Source: Hordeum vulgare subsp. vulgare (lineage: Eukaryota; Streptophyta; Magnoliopsida; Poales; Poaceae). Taken from it: DNA of 64,000 bases. Position numbers and translations under genes: made by a program. Shown here piece by piece: positions 34,678-47,024 of the stretch. The notes beneath the pieces are model-generated. The model did no database searches. It was not told the origin of the DNA and saw nothing but the letters and a program-made list of their open reading frames with translations. The DNA lies in assembly GCF_904849725.1 (NCBI RefSeq), contig NC_058518.1, positions 512,293,225 through 512,357,224 on the forward strand. The letters are read 5' to 3'. Numbering within the stretch: position 1 is the first letter of the stretch; each line of letters begins with the position of its first letter.

Positions 34678-34946
34678 CTCGGCCGCGCTGCTGGTGGCCG
34701 TCGGCGACGGCGACTTTGGAGACTTCGGAGGGAGACTTGTCTGGGGAATTTCAGGGGGAGGAGGAGGAGATTTGTTTGGTTTGTTGACGCGACCGCCGCA
34801 TCGGAAGACTCGACGAGGCTCTTTGGCGGGCCCGAGGAACCGGTCTCGTTGGGCCTGGCGATGATGGTGCTTCGTGGGCCGTCGGTCGTCGTGTCGGCCC
34901 GCTGTGTTTCGCGCGAATGCGAATCCCGCGATCCGTCCGCGTCTAG
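34678..34946 (-). promoter_or_regulatory. GC-rich 5' leader and promoter region of TMEM33-like gene
   Basis: GC-rich sequence directly upstream of the start codon with no clear TATA box, as in many broadly expressed genes. The long open frames on both strands here are composition artefacts. The distal boundary is set by the Helitron-like segment. Confidence 0.45.
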
Positions 34947-35598
34947 TCTCTCTCTACGATCTAAAAAAAACATATTGCCCTCTCAGTTTTTTTTTTGAAC
35001 CGGGCTTCCCCTTTCCATTATCTTTACCTAATTTTTTTTAATAATAAAAAGGTTATCGCTTCCGTCGGAAAACCCACCGAGGTGATTTTACAAAAAAGCC
35101 CTTACTGTTTATGACATTAAACTCGTAGTATAGATTAAATATTTTTTTTAAATACTCATATCTTTTAAACCGTAACTCCAAATTTAACATATTATACATG
35201 GAATTTGATTAGAAAAATATGTAGAATTTAAATATGATATTATTTTATCTGTTAAGCGTTTAATAAAAATATTATCTAGGGTGCTATCTTAATAAATAAG
35301 TTTCGTCTTTCTTTCATACCGGTACTCATCCGGGTTGGGGATGAACACGTCAACAAAATCAGGATTAGAGATGAAAATGAAGGTCACTTGACTGATTATT
35401 TGTACGTATTAAATCTACATGCAAGTCGTGTTAAAATAGAAGACCCGTGAAATTTTAAACTGCATTTTTGTAGGATAAGACCATCTTTATTTGTATCGTA
35501 ACTATAAATTCTCAAATTATAGACATTTTTTATAAATTAAGAGCGTGCGTCGTGTGGTATTTCTTTCTCCCGTTGCAACGCATGGGCCCTTTTGCTAG
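34947..35598 (+). mobile_element. Non-autonomous Helitron-like element
   Basis: The 3' end reads CCCGTTGCAACGCATGGGCC, then CTTTTGCTAG and T: a self-complementary stretch shortly before CTAG, followed by T, as in Helitron termini (CTRR, insertion between A and T). The body is AT-rich and non-coding. The 5' end is guessed from a TCTCTCTACGATCTAAAAA start near 34947 and may be wrong. Confidence 0.5.
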
Positions 35599-35737
35599 TA
35601 AAGCATAACGAAAATACACAGTTTTCCTCCGAACCAGAGCAAGAACAAGGAAAAGAGGAAGAAGCGAGTTCGCGGCAATACTAGAAAACCCACCGTATGC
35701 GTCTGTCATCAGGAACACAAGACTATGGAACAAAAGA
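35599..35737. other. Short spacer between Helitron and MULE
   Basis: No feature seen. Confidence 0.4.
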
Positions 35738-35960
35738 GGAAGAAGCTATTTTTCAGTCGAGTGTTTTAAAATTGGTTGTCATTCAAATCTGTGTCCGTTT
35801 GATCTCACGCTGAGATTCGTGCTATTTTTTCCTCCTGCTTGAGTTCTGGTTGTTCTGGTTGGTTTATTTGTCGGGTCGGGTTTTTTTAGTCTCAGCCCGT
35901 TATCGCCCGCCGGTCCTGCGCTAATTGGTTTTTGTCCTTTTTGAAATTTGTAGTGGGTGT
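35738..35960 (+). repeat. MULE left terminal inverted repeat (degenerate)
   Basis: Landmarks in order: CTATTTTTCAGTCGAGTG (35745-35762), TGTCATTCAA (35777), GGGTCGGGTT (35873). Each has a counterpart at nearly the same spacing in inverted orientation at the right end. Confidence 0.6.
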
Positions 35961-36889
35961 CGTTCTCCTTTCCCCTTCGGGTCATTCTGTTTTGATAAGG
36001 TCGAGGGAGAGAGCCCGAGCGGCGGAGGAGGCGACGCGATTCCGAGCTTTCCCTCTTCTCAAGCTTGATTTCTCCTCCGTGTTCCTTCGATCCCCGGCAC
36101 CCGTGGTACGTTGCTGTTGTATCTCGTGGTTCCCCATTTGTTTTTACTCCTGTTGTGGTCATGTATTTCCAGATCTAGCTGAAATTTGTGTCCGTGGATT
36201 CGGATTTCACATGTTTTTGTTCGTGGTTCCCTGTAGCAGTGGTATGTGTTGTTGTGTTGTTATTGGTGGATCCTTGAAAGGGGGCGCTGCTGTGTTGCTC
36301 AAGTCCGCCTTCCTCGTAGTTCGCCATTTTCCCCTCTCCTTCTGCTCGAGTGAGTTGTGTTGGAGCTTGTAGTTGCGGGTTATAGGCCACCCCCTGCTTG
36401 TAGATGTGATTGTAGCCTTAGATTGCTGTTGTAAGTAGTGGATGTAGCCCTAGTGGTAATTGGAGGGTTGATTTCACTACCATTTTTTTAGTTGGAGATG
36501 CTCCGACCTGGGTTTCTGTCTGCTATTGCGTTGTAGTTGTAGGTGTGTCTGAAAGTCTTCAGCACCTGCTCGTAGTTGTTCTCAGTTATTGTAGTTGCTT
36601 CTAGCTGCCTGTAGTTTTTGCTCCTGTGTTGTTCTAGGTTTTGTAGGGGTCGTTTTTTCTCCCCTGTTTTGTAGATGTGGATGTAGTTTACATTTTGCTG
36701 TAGGTGGTGGAGGTAGTCACAGTGGTAGTTGCAGGGGTTGTAGTTTTAGGATGCCTGTTGTTTTGATGTGTACTGGAATTCGTCATGACTGCCGTGTGAC
36801 TGATGTCATTGTGAATTTGTTTTGCAATAGTCTGAATTTCTTGTTTATCTTATAGTGTTTGATGCTTATCCCCTCTATATTTTCAGTGT
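35961..36889 (+). other. MULE leader-like segment
   Basis: GC-rich sequence (36000-36110) ending CCCGTG with a donor-like GTACGT, then T/G-rich DNA with many TGTAGTTGTAG words. It may be the 5' untranslated exon and intron of the Ulp1-like gene. The open frame 35932-36372 has no family motif. Confidence 0.4.
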
Positions 36890-37625
36890 CCCCGTGCAGT
36901 GTAATTTTAACCAGCATTTTCATTTTTTTTGTCCCAAAATGGTAGTGTAATTTAGCCAGCATTTACTATGTATCCCTCATAGTTCCAGTTTTTTCAGTAT
37001 AATGTGCCCTAGAATAACTGTGTAATTTAACCTACATTTACATTGTAATCTAACCTTATTTTACTCTGTAATATATCATTTACAATGTAATTTAACCTTC
37101 TCAATTCTCAATGTAATTTACACTGTAATATGTCCCAATTCTCAGTGTAATTTTGTGCTATATTTAGACTGTAATATGTCCCAATTCTCAGTGTAATTTT
37201 CACTATAACTACTGTGTAATTGTCCCGTAGTTTTAGTGTAATACACAACATAGTTTCAGTGTAATTTTTACTATAACTATTGTGCATTTGTCCCGTACTT
37301 TCAGTGTAATTCACCGCATAGTTTCAGTGTAACTTTCACTAGAATTATTGTGTAATTTGACCAATAGTTTGTTTGCAGTGTTCCATTTACAGTGTAATCT
37401 GTGCCAAAGTTACAGTGTAATTTTCATCGTAACCACTGTGTAATTTGTGCCAGAGCTACAGTGTAATTATGATGTTTTTTCACCAAGTACAATGTAATCT
37501 GTAAGCACAATTACTGTGTAATTTGTAGTGTACTTACACTGTAATCTGTCCTTTTTTAGTTGATTCCATGCTTGTAGTTTAATTACTGTGTAATTTGTAG
37601 TGTAGTTATACTGTAGTCTGCCCCT
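36890..37625. repeat. MULE left subterminal TGTAA array, part 1
   Basis: Dozens of CAGTGTAATTT, CTGTGTAATTT and CACTGTAAT words in both senses, spaced roughly 20-35 bp. The array is interrupted by the Copia element and continues at 46579. Confidence 0.85.
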
Positions 37626-37630
37626 ATTAT

Positions 37631-39457
37631 TGTTGGAATTATGCCCTAGAGGCAATAATAAATGTATAGTTATTATTATAATTCCTGTATCAAGATAATA
37701 GTTTATTATCCATGCTATAATTGTATTGAATGAAGACTCATTTACATGTGTGGATACATAGACAAAACACCGTCCCTAGCATGCCTCTAGTTGGCTAGCC
37801 AGTTGATCAATGATAGTCAGTGTCTTCTGATTATGAACAAGGTGTTGTTGCTTGATAACTGGATCACGTCATTGGGAGAATCACGTGATGGACTAGACCC
37901 AAACTGATAGACATAGCATGTTGATCGTGTCATTTTGTTGCTACTGTTTTCTGCGTGTCAAGTATTTATTCCTATGACCATGAGATCATATAACTCACTG
38001 ACACCGGAGGAATGCTTTGTGTGTATCAAACGTCGCAACGTAACTGGGTGACTATAAAGATGCTCTACAGGTATCTCCGAAGGTGTTAGTTGAGTTAGTA
38101 TGGATCAAGACTGGGATTTGTCACTCCGTGTGACGGAGAGGTATCTCGGGGCCCACTCGGTAATACAACATCACACATAAGCCTTGCAAGCAATGTAACT
38201 TAGTGTAAGTTGCGGGATCTTGTATTACGGAACGAGTAAAGAGACTTGCCGGTAAACGAGGTTGAAATAGGTATACGGATACTGACGATCGAATCTCGGG
38301 CAAGTAACATACCGAAGGACAAAGGGAATGACATACGGGATTATACGAATCCTTGGCACTGAGGTTCAAACGATAAGATCTTCGTCGAATATGTAGGATC
38401 CAATATGGGCATCCAGGTCCCGCTGTTGGATATTGACCGAGGAGTCTCTCGGGTCATGTCTACATAGTTCTCGAACCCGCAGGGTCTGCACACTTAAGGT
38501 TCGACGTTGTTTTATGCGTATTTGAGTTATATGGTTGATTACCGAATGTTGTTCGGAGTCCCGGATGAGATCACGGACGTCACGAGGGTTTCCGAAATAG
38601 TCCGGAAACGAAGGTTGATATATAGGATGACCTCATTTGATTACCGAAAGGTTTTCGAAGTTACCGGGAATGTACCGGGAATGACGAATGGGTTCCGGGA
38701 GTTCACCGGAGGGGGGCAACCCACTCCGGGGAAGCCCATAGGCATTTGGGGGGGGGGGTCACACCAGCCCTTAGTGGGCTGGTGGGACAGCCCACCAATC
38801 CCCTATGCGCCAAGAGAGAAAAAATCAAAGGAAAGAAAAAAAAAAGGAAGAAGTGGGAAGGGGGAAGGACTCCCTCCCACCAAACCCAGTAGGACTCGGT
38901 TTGGGGGGGAGAGTCCTCCCCCCTGGCTCGGCCGACCCCTTGGGGATCCCTTGGACCCCAAGGCAAGGTCCCCCTCCCTCCTCCTATATATGTGGGGCTT
39001 TTAGAGCAGATTTGAGGCGACTTTCTCACGGCTGCCCGACCACATACCTCCATAGTTTTTCCTCTAGATCGTGTTTCTGCGGAGCTCGGGCGGAGCCCTG
39101 CTGAGACAAGATCATCACCAACCTCCGGAGCGCCGTCACGCTGCCGGAGAACTCTTCTACCTCTCCGTCTCTCTTGCTGGATCAAGAAGGCCGAGATCAT
39201 CGTCGAGTTGTACGTGTGCTGAACGCGGAGGTGCCGTCCGTTCGGTACTAGATCGTGGGACTGATCGCGGGATTGTTCGCGGGGCGGATCGAGGGACGTG
39301 AGGACGTTCCACTACATCAACCGCGTTCTCTAACGCTTCTGCTGTGCGATCTACAAGGGTACGTAGATCACTCATCCCCTCTCGTAGATGGACATCACCA
39401 TGATAGGTCTTCGTGCGCGTAGGAAAAATTTTGTTTCCCATGCGACGTTCCCCAACA
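37631..39457 (+). repeat. Copia 5' LTR
   Basis: TGTTGGAATTATGCCC start and CGTTCCCCAACA end. A TATA-like CCTATATATG lies near 38983. The open frames within it recur in all LTR copies and are not genes. Confidence 0.95.
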
Positions 39458-39458
39458 G

Positions 39459-39470
39459 TGGTATCAGAGC
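39459..39470 (+). other. Copia primer-binding site
   Basis: TGGTATCAGAGC, complementary to the 3' end of initiator-Met tRNA, one base after the LTR end. Confidence 0.92.
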
Positions 39471-40712
39471 TAGGTTCATGCGTAGATGTCTTCTCGAGTA
39501 GAACACAAAAGGTTTTGTGGGCGGTGATGTGCGTTTTGCTGCCCTCCTTAGTCTTTTCTTGATTCCGTGGTATTGTTGGATTGAAGCGGCTTGGACCGAC
39601 ATTACTCGTACGCTTACGAGAGACTGGTTTCATCGTTACGAGTAACCCCCTTTGCTCAAAGATGACTGGCAAGTGACGGTTTCTCCGACTTTAGTTGAAT
39701 CGGATTTGACCGAGGAGGTCCTTGGATGAGGTTAAATAGCAACTCATATATCTCCGTTGTGGTGTTTGCGTAAGTAAGATGCGATCCTACTAGATACCCT
39801 TGGTCACCACGTAAAACATGCAACAACAAAATTAGAGGACGTCTAACTTGTTTTTGCAGGGTATGATTGTGATGTGGTATGGCCAACGATGTGATGTGAT
39901 ATATTGGATGTATGAGATGATCATGTTGTAATAGAAATATCGACTTGCACGTCGATGGTACGGCAACCGGCAGGAGCCATAGGGTTGTCTTTATACTAAC
40001 ATATGTGCTTGCAGATGCGTTTACTATTTTGCTAGGATGTAGCTTTAGTAGTAATAGCATAAGTAGCACGACAACCCCGATGGCAACACGTTGATGGATG
40101 ATCATGGTGTGGCGCCGGTGACAAGAAGATCGTGCTGGTGCTTTGGCGATGGAGATCAAGAAGCACGAGATGATGGCCATATCATGCCACTTATGAATTG
40201 CATGTGATGTTAATCCTTTTATGCACCTTATTTTGCTTAGAACGACGGTAGCATTATGAGGTGATCTCTCACTAAAATTTCAAGACGAAATTGTGTTCTC
40301 CCCGACTGTGCACCGTTGCTACAGTTCGTCGTTTCGAGACACCACGTGATGATCGGGTGTGATAGACTCAACGTTCACATACAACGGGTGCAAAACAGTT
40401 GCGCACGCGGAACACTCGGGTTAAGCTTGACGAGCCTAGCATGTGCAGACATGGCCTCGGAACACATGAGACCGAAAGGTCGATCATGAATCATATAGTT
40501 GATATGATTAGCATAGGGATGCTTACCACTGAAACTACTCTCGACTCACGTGATGATCGGACTTGGGATAGTGTAAGTGGATCAAGAACCACTCAAATGA
40601 CTAGAGAGATGTACTTTTTGAGTGGGAGTTTAGCATATAATTTGATTAAGTTGAATTCTAATTATCTTGAACATAGTCTAAGTCCACTTTGTATGTATTT
40701 GTGTTGTAGATC
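39471..40712 (+). other. Copia untranslated leader
   Basis: About 1.2 kb between primer site and gag start without a supported gene, as usual for this Copia lineage. Confidence 0.7.
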
Positions 40713-43700
40713 ATGGCTCACGCAAGTGTCATCCTGAATTTTAATACGTTCCTAGAGAAAGCTAAGTTGAAAGATGATGGAAGCAACTTTGTAGACTGGG
40801 CTCGTAATCTTAAGCTAATCTTACAAGCTGGAAAGAAGGATTATGTCCTTAATGCTGCGCTAGGAGATGAACCACCCGCTACGGCTGATCAGGATGTTAA
40901 GAATGCTTGGTTAGCACGTAAGGAGGACTACTCAATAGTTCAATGTGCAGTCTTGTATGGCTTGGAACCGGGACTTCAACGTCGCTTTGAGCGTCATGGA
41001 GCATTTGAGATGTTCCAGGAGTTGAATTTTATCTTTCAGAAGAACGCCCGGATCGAGAGGTATGAGACCTCCGATAAATTCTATGCTTGCAAGATGGAGG
41101 AAAACTCATCTGTCAGTGAACATGTGCTCAAAATGTCTGGGTACTCAAACCGTCTAGCTGAACTGGGGATTGAACTCCCGCAAGAAGCTATCACTGACAG
41201 AATCCTTCAATCACTGCCGCCAAGCTATAAAGGCTTTGTGTTGAACTACAACATGCAAGGGATGAACAAGTCTCCCGGCGAGTTGTTTGCGATGCTGAAA
41301 GTCGCAGAGTCTGAACTCCGTAAACAGCATCAAGTGTTGATGGTGAGCAAGACCACTAGTTTCAAGAGAAACGGCAAAGGCAAGAAGGGCAATTCGAAGA
41401 AGAGCGGCAAGCCTGTTGCCAATCCGCCGAAGAAACCCAAGGCTGGACCTAAGCCTGAAACAGAGTGCTTCTATTGCAAGGGTATGGGTCACTGGAAGCG
41501 CAATTGCCCCAAGTATCTGGCAGATAAGAAGGCGGGTAAAGAAAAATCAGGTATATTTGATATACATGTTATTGATTTGTACTTAACCGGCTCTCGTAGT
41601 AGTGCCTGGGTATTTGATACCGGTTCTGTTGCTCACGTTTGCAACTCGAAGCAGGAACTGCGGAATAGACGAAGGCTGGCGAAAGACGAAGTGATGATGC
41701 GCGTAGGAAACGGTTCCAAGGTTGATGCAATCGCCGTCGGCACAGTGTCACTTCAGCTACCATCGGGATTAGTGATGAACTTAAATCATTGTTATTTAGT
41801 GCCTGCGTTGAGCATGAACATTATATCTGGATCTTGTTTATTGCAAGACGGTTACTCTTTTAAGTCTGAGAATAATGGTTGTTCTATTTCTATGAGTAAC
41901 ATCTTTTATGGTCATGCACCGAATGTGAGAGGATTGTTCATATTGAATCTTGATAGCGATACTCATATACATAACATTGAGACCAAAAGAGTTAGAGTTA
42001 ACAATGATAGCGCCATATTTTTATGGCACTGCCGTTTAGGTCATATTGGTGTAAAGCGCATGAAGAAACTCCATGCTGATGGACTTTTGGAGTCACTTGA
42101 CTTTGATTCACTTGACACGTGCGAACCATGCCTCATGGGCAAGATGACTAAAACTCCGTTCTCCGGAACAATGGAGCGTGCAAGTGACTTGTTGGAAATC
42201 ATACATACCGATGTGTGTGGCCCAATGAGCGTGGAGGCACGCGGCGGATATCGTTATTTCCTCACCTTCACTGACGATTTAAGTAGATATGGTTATGTCT
42301 ACTTGATGAAGCACAAGTCTGAAACATTTGAAAAGTTCAAGCAATTTTAGAGTGAAGTGGAAAATCATCGTAACAAGAAGATCAAATTCCTACGGTCTGA
42401 TCGTGGGGGTGAATATCTGAGTTTTGAGTTTGGTGCTCACTTAAGACAATGTGGAATTGTTTCACAGTTGACACCGCCTGGAACACCACAGCGTAATGGT
42501 GTGTCCGAACGTCGTAATCGTACTTTGTTAGAGATGGTGCGATCTATGATGTCTCTTACTGATTTGCCGTTATCGTTTTGGGGTTATGCATTAGAAACAG
42601 TTGCATTCACTTTAAATAGGGCACCATCAAAATCCGTTGAGACGACACCATACGAACTGTGGTATGGCAAGAGGCCAAAGTTGTCGTTTCTTAAAGTTTG
42701 GGGATGTGATGCTTATGTCAAAAAGCTTCAGCCTGAAAAGTTGGAACCCAAAGCGGAAAGGTGCGTCTTCATAGGTTACCCAAAAGAGACAGTTGGGTAC
42801 ACCTTCTATCTCAAATCCGAGGGCAAAGTGTTTGTTGCTAAGAACGGAACTTTTCTCGAGAAGGAGTTCCTCTCGAGAGAATTGAGTGGGAGGAAGATAG
42901 AACTTGACGAGGTTGTCGAACCTCTCATCCCTCTGCATGGTGGCGCAGGGCAAGGGGAAACCTCTGTCGTTGCAACGCCGGTTGAGGAGGAAGTTAATGA
43001 TGATGATCATGAAACTCCAGTTCAAGTTTCTGTTGAACCACGCAGGTCGACGAGATCACGCGCTGCTCCAGAGTGGTACGGTAATCCCGTCTTATCAATC
43101 ATGTTGTTAGACAACAATGAACCTGCAAATTATGAAGAAGCAATGGTGGGCCCAGATTCCAACAAATGGCTAGAAGCCATGAAATCCGAGATAGGATCCA
43201 TGTATGAGAACAAAGTGTGGACTTTGGAGATACTGCGTGTGGGCCGCAAGGCTATTCAGAACAAATGGATCTTTAAGAAGAAGACGGACGCTGACGGTAA
43301 TGTGACCGTTTATAAAGCTCGACTTGTGGCAAAGGGTTTTTCACAAGTTCCAGGAATTGACTACGATGAGACTTTCTCTCCCGTAGCGATGCTTAAGTCC
43401 GTCAGAATCATGTTAGCAATAGCTGCATTTTTCGATTATGAAATCTGGCAGATGGATGTCAAAACGGCGTTCCTTAACGGTTTCCTTAAGGAAAAGTTGT
43501 ATATGATGCAACCCGAAGGTTTTGTCGATCCTAAAAATGCTGACAAGGTGTGCAAGCTCCAGCGATCCATTTATGGACTGGTGCAAGCATCTCGGAGTTG
43601 GAACAAACGCTTTGATGAGGTGATCAAAGCATTTGGGTTTATACAAGTGGTTGGAGAATCTTGTATTTACAAGAAAGTGAGTGGGAGCTCTGTGGCGTTT

Positions 43701-44693
43701 CTAATATTATATGTGGATGACATATTACTGATTGGAAACAACGTAGAGCTTTTGGAGAGCATAAAAGGTTACTTGAATAAAAGTTTCTCTATGAAGGACC
43801 TAGGAGAAGCTGCTTACATTCTAGGCATTAAGATCTATAGGGATAGATCAAAACGCCTGATAGGACTTTCACAAAGCACATACCTTGATAAAGTTTTGAA
43901 GAGGTTCAAAATGGAACAGTCCAAGAAAGGGTTCTTGCCAGTGTTACAAGGTACGAGATTGAGTAAGACTCAGTGCCCAGCAACTGATGAAGATAGAGAG
44001 CATATGCGCTCCGTCCCCTATGCTTCAGCCATAGGTTCTATCATGTATGCGATGCTGTGCACTAGACCGGATGTTAGCCTGGCCATAAGTATGGCAGGCA
44101 GGTTCCAGAGTAATCCAGGAGTGGATCACTGGACATCGGTCAAGAATATCCTAAAGTACCTGAAAAGGACTAAGGAGATGTTTCTCGTGTATGGAGGTGA
44201 CGAAGAGCTCGCCGTAAAGGGTTGCGTTGATGCAAGCTTTGACACAGATCCGGACGACTCTAAGTCACAAACCGGATACGTATTTATTCTTAATGGGGGT
44301 GCAGTAAGCTGGTGCAGTTCCAAGCAAAGCGTCGTAGCAGATTCTACATGTGAAGCGGAGTACATGGCTGCCTCGGAGGCAGCTAAGGAGGGTGTCTCGA
44401 TGAAGCAGTTCATGACGGATCTTGGAAAGGTGCCAAGTGCACTGGATCCAATAACCTTGTTCTGTGACAACACTGGTGCCATTGCCCTGGCAAAGGAACC
44501 AAGGTTTCACAAGAAGACCAGACACATCAAACGACGCTTCAACCTCATCCGTGACTACGTCGAGGAGGAGGACGTAAATATATGCAAGGTGCACACGGAT
44601 CTGAATGTAGCAGACCCGCTGACTAAACCTCTTCCACGGCCAAAACATGATCGACACCAGAACTGTATGGGTGTTAGATTTATTACAATGTAA
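40713..44693 (+). pseudogene. Copia gag-pol polyprotein with one in-frame stop
   Basis: One frame from ATG 40713 to 44693 interrupted only by TAG at 42348-42350. Domains in order: gag (about residues 1-240), zinc knuckle CFYCKGMGHWKRNC (near 252), protease VFDTGSVAHV (near 300), integrase zinc region HCRLGHIGVKRMKKLH..CEPC, integrase core with HTDVCGP, then after the stop RSDRGGEY and GVSERRN, reverse transcriptase with DVKTAFLNG and YVDDILLIG (near 43710), and RNase H with STCEAEYMAA and LFCDNTGAIALA. The stop falls between the first and second acidic residues of the integrase core, so polymerase would not be made without readthrough. Otherwise the length is that of a complete Copia polyprotein. 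Confidence 0.93.
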
Positions 44694-44730
44694 TTCACAT
44701 GGTGATGTGAGGGCTAGATTATTGACTCTA

Positions 44731-44745
44731 GTGCAAGTGGGAGAC
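44731..44745 (+). other. Copia polypurine tract
   Basis: GTGCAAGTGGGAGAC directly before the 3' LTR. Confidence 0.85.
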
Positions 44746-46573
44746 TGTTGGAATTATGCCCTAGAGGCAATAATAAATGTATAGTTATTATTATAATTCC
44801 TGTATCAAGATAATAGTTTATTATCCATGCTATAATTGTATTGAATGAAGACTCATTTACATGTGTGGATACATAGACAAAACACCGTCCCTAGCATGCC
44901 TCTAGTTGGCTAGCCAGTTGATCAATGATAGTCAGTGTCTTCTGATTATGAACAAGGTGTTGTTGCTTGATAACTGGATCACGTCATTGGGAGAATCACG
45001 TGATGGACTAGACCCAAACTGATAGACATAGCATGTTGATCGTGTCATTTTGTTGCTACTGTTTTCTGCGTGTCAAGTATTTATTCCTATGACCATGAGA
45101 TCATATAACTCACTGACACCGGAGGAATGCTTTGTGTGTATCAAACGTCGCAACGTAATTGGGTGACTATAAAGATGCTCTACAGTTATCTCCGAAGGTG
45201 TTAGTTGAGTTAGTATGGATCAAGACTGGGATTTGTCACTCCGTGTGACGGAGAGGTATCTCGGGGCCCACTCGGTAATACAACATCACACATAAGCCTT
45301 GCAAGCAATGTAACTTAGTGTAAGTTGCGGGATCTTGTATTACGGAACGAGTAAAGAGACTTGCCGGTAAACGAGGTTGAAATAGGTATACGGATACTGA
45401 CGATCGAATCTCGGGCAAGTAACATACCGAAGGACAAAGGGAATGACATACGGGATTATACGAATCCTTGGCACTGAGGTTCAAACGATAAGATCTTCGT
45501 AGAATATGTAGGATCCAATATGGGCATCCAGGTCCCGCTGTTGGATATTGACCGAGGAGTCTCTCGGGTCATGTCTACATAGTTCTCGAACCCGCAGGGT
45601 CTGCACACTTAAGGTTCGACGTTGTTTTATGCGTATTTGAGTTATATGGTTGGTTACCGAATGTTGTTCGGAGTCCCGGATGAGATCACGGACGTCACGA
45701 GGGTTTCCGAAATAGTCCGGAAACGAAGATTGATATATAGGATGACCTCATTTGATTACCGGAAGGTTTTCGGAGTTACCGGGAATGTACCGGGAATGAC
45801 GAATGGGTTCCGGGAGTTCACCGGAGGGGGGCAACCCACTCCGGGGAAGCCCATAGGCATTTGGGGGGGTCACACCAGCCCTTAGTGGGCTGGTGGGACA
45901 GCCCACCAATCCCCTATGCGCCAAGAGAGAAAAAATCAAAGGAAAAAAAAAAGAAGGAAGAAGTGGGAAGGGGGAAGGACTCCCTCCCACCAAACCAAGT
46001 AGGACTCGGTTTGGGGGGGGGGGGGAGAGTCCTCCCCCCTGGCTCGGCCGACCCCTTGGGGATCCCTTGGACCCCAAGGCAAGGTCCCCCTCCCTCCTCC
46101 TATATATATGGGGCTTTTAGGGCAGATTTGAGGCGACTTTCTCACGGCTGCCCGACCACATACCTCCATAGTTTTTCCTCTAGATCGTGTTTCTGCGGAG
46201 CTCGGGCGGAGCCCTGCTGAGACAAGATCATCACCAACCTCCGAAGCGCCGTCACGCTGCCGGAGAACTCTTCTACCTCTCCATCTCTCTTGCTGGATCA
46301 AGAAGGCCGAGATCATCGTCGAGCTGTACGTGTGCTGAACGCGGAGGTGCCGTCCGTTCGGTACTAGATCGTGGGACTGATCGCGGGATTGTTCGCGGGG
46401 CGGATCGAGGGACGTGAGGACGTTCCACTACATCAACCGCGTTCTCTAACGCTTCTGCTGTGCGATCTACAAGGGTACGTAGATCACTCATCCCCTCTCG
46501 TAGATGGACATCACCATGATAGGTCTTCGTGCGCGTAGGAAAATTTTTGTTTCCCATGCGACGTTCCCCAACA
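44746..46573 (+). repeat. Copia 3' LTR
   Basis: Near-identical to 37631-39457; followed by the second ATTAT. Confidence 0.95.
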
Positions 46574-46578
46574 ATTAT

Positions 46579-46860
46579 AGTGTATATATATACTACAATT
46601 ACCGTGTAAGTTGATCTCATTCTTTTGCAGTGTAATTTTACCCCCAATTACTCTGTAATTTGTGGTGTACTTACACTGTAATGTGTCCCTTTTTACAGTG
46701 TAAATATACTATTTTCTGTGTAAGTTACACAGTAATTGTCCTAATTTGCAGGGATGATCTTATTCAACTGTAATTTTACCCTTTTTTCAGTGTAATTATT
46801 CTTTATTTTCTGTGTAAGTTCATCCCTGTGTAATTTTAGTCATTTTTGTACTGCTATTAT
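46579..46860. repeat. MULE left subterminal TGTAA array, part 2
   Basis: Continuation of the 36890-37625 array after the Copia insertion, with AGTGTAATTTTACCC and CACTGTAATGTG words. Confidence 0.8.
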
Positions 46861-47024
46861 TTCCCTGTTTCCACCGTATATTTGTTTTCTTTGCATTGTT
46901 ATGCAGTTTATTTATTTGTTTAGTTTTAGTGCCTAGTTGTTCTTTCTAATCATCATTATAACCGTACTTTTATTCGTTATTTGTCTTGTTGAGCCCCATT
47001 TATCTTTTTTCAGCTTCCTTCTCA

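Larger units (their letters stand above)
37631..46573 (+). mobile_element. Copia LTR retrotransposon, nearly full length, young
   Basis: Has LTRs at 37631-39457 and 44746-46573 (1827 and 1828 bp), both TGTTGG..CCAACA; target duplication ATTAT (37626-37630 and 46574-46578); initiator-Met primer site; and a complete gag-pol frame save for one TAG. By eye the LTRs differ at some 15-20 sites plus homopolymer length changes, about 1 percent, implying a recent insertion. It lies in the TGTAA array of the MULE. It is related to, but distinct from, the BARE/Angela-type element at 60723. Confidence 0.95.

Noticed and set aside
34465..34998. 177- and 164-codon frames on both strands upstream of the TMEM33-like gene
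   Set aside because: They are shadows of the GC-rich first exon and promoter; the supported exon lies in a third frame.
36890..37625. Regularly spaced repeats resembling a CRISPR array
   Set aside because: Words are degenerate, occur in both orientations, spacing varies, and the context is a plant transposon.
39459..39470. Possible tRNA sequence
   Set aside because: Only the 12-base primer-binding complement of initiator-Met tRNA is present; no cloverleaf.
38507..39672. 165- and 171-codon frames in the Copia LTR and leader
   Set aside because: The same frames appear in every copy of this LTR family and change with homopolymer length; they are not genes.
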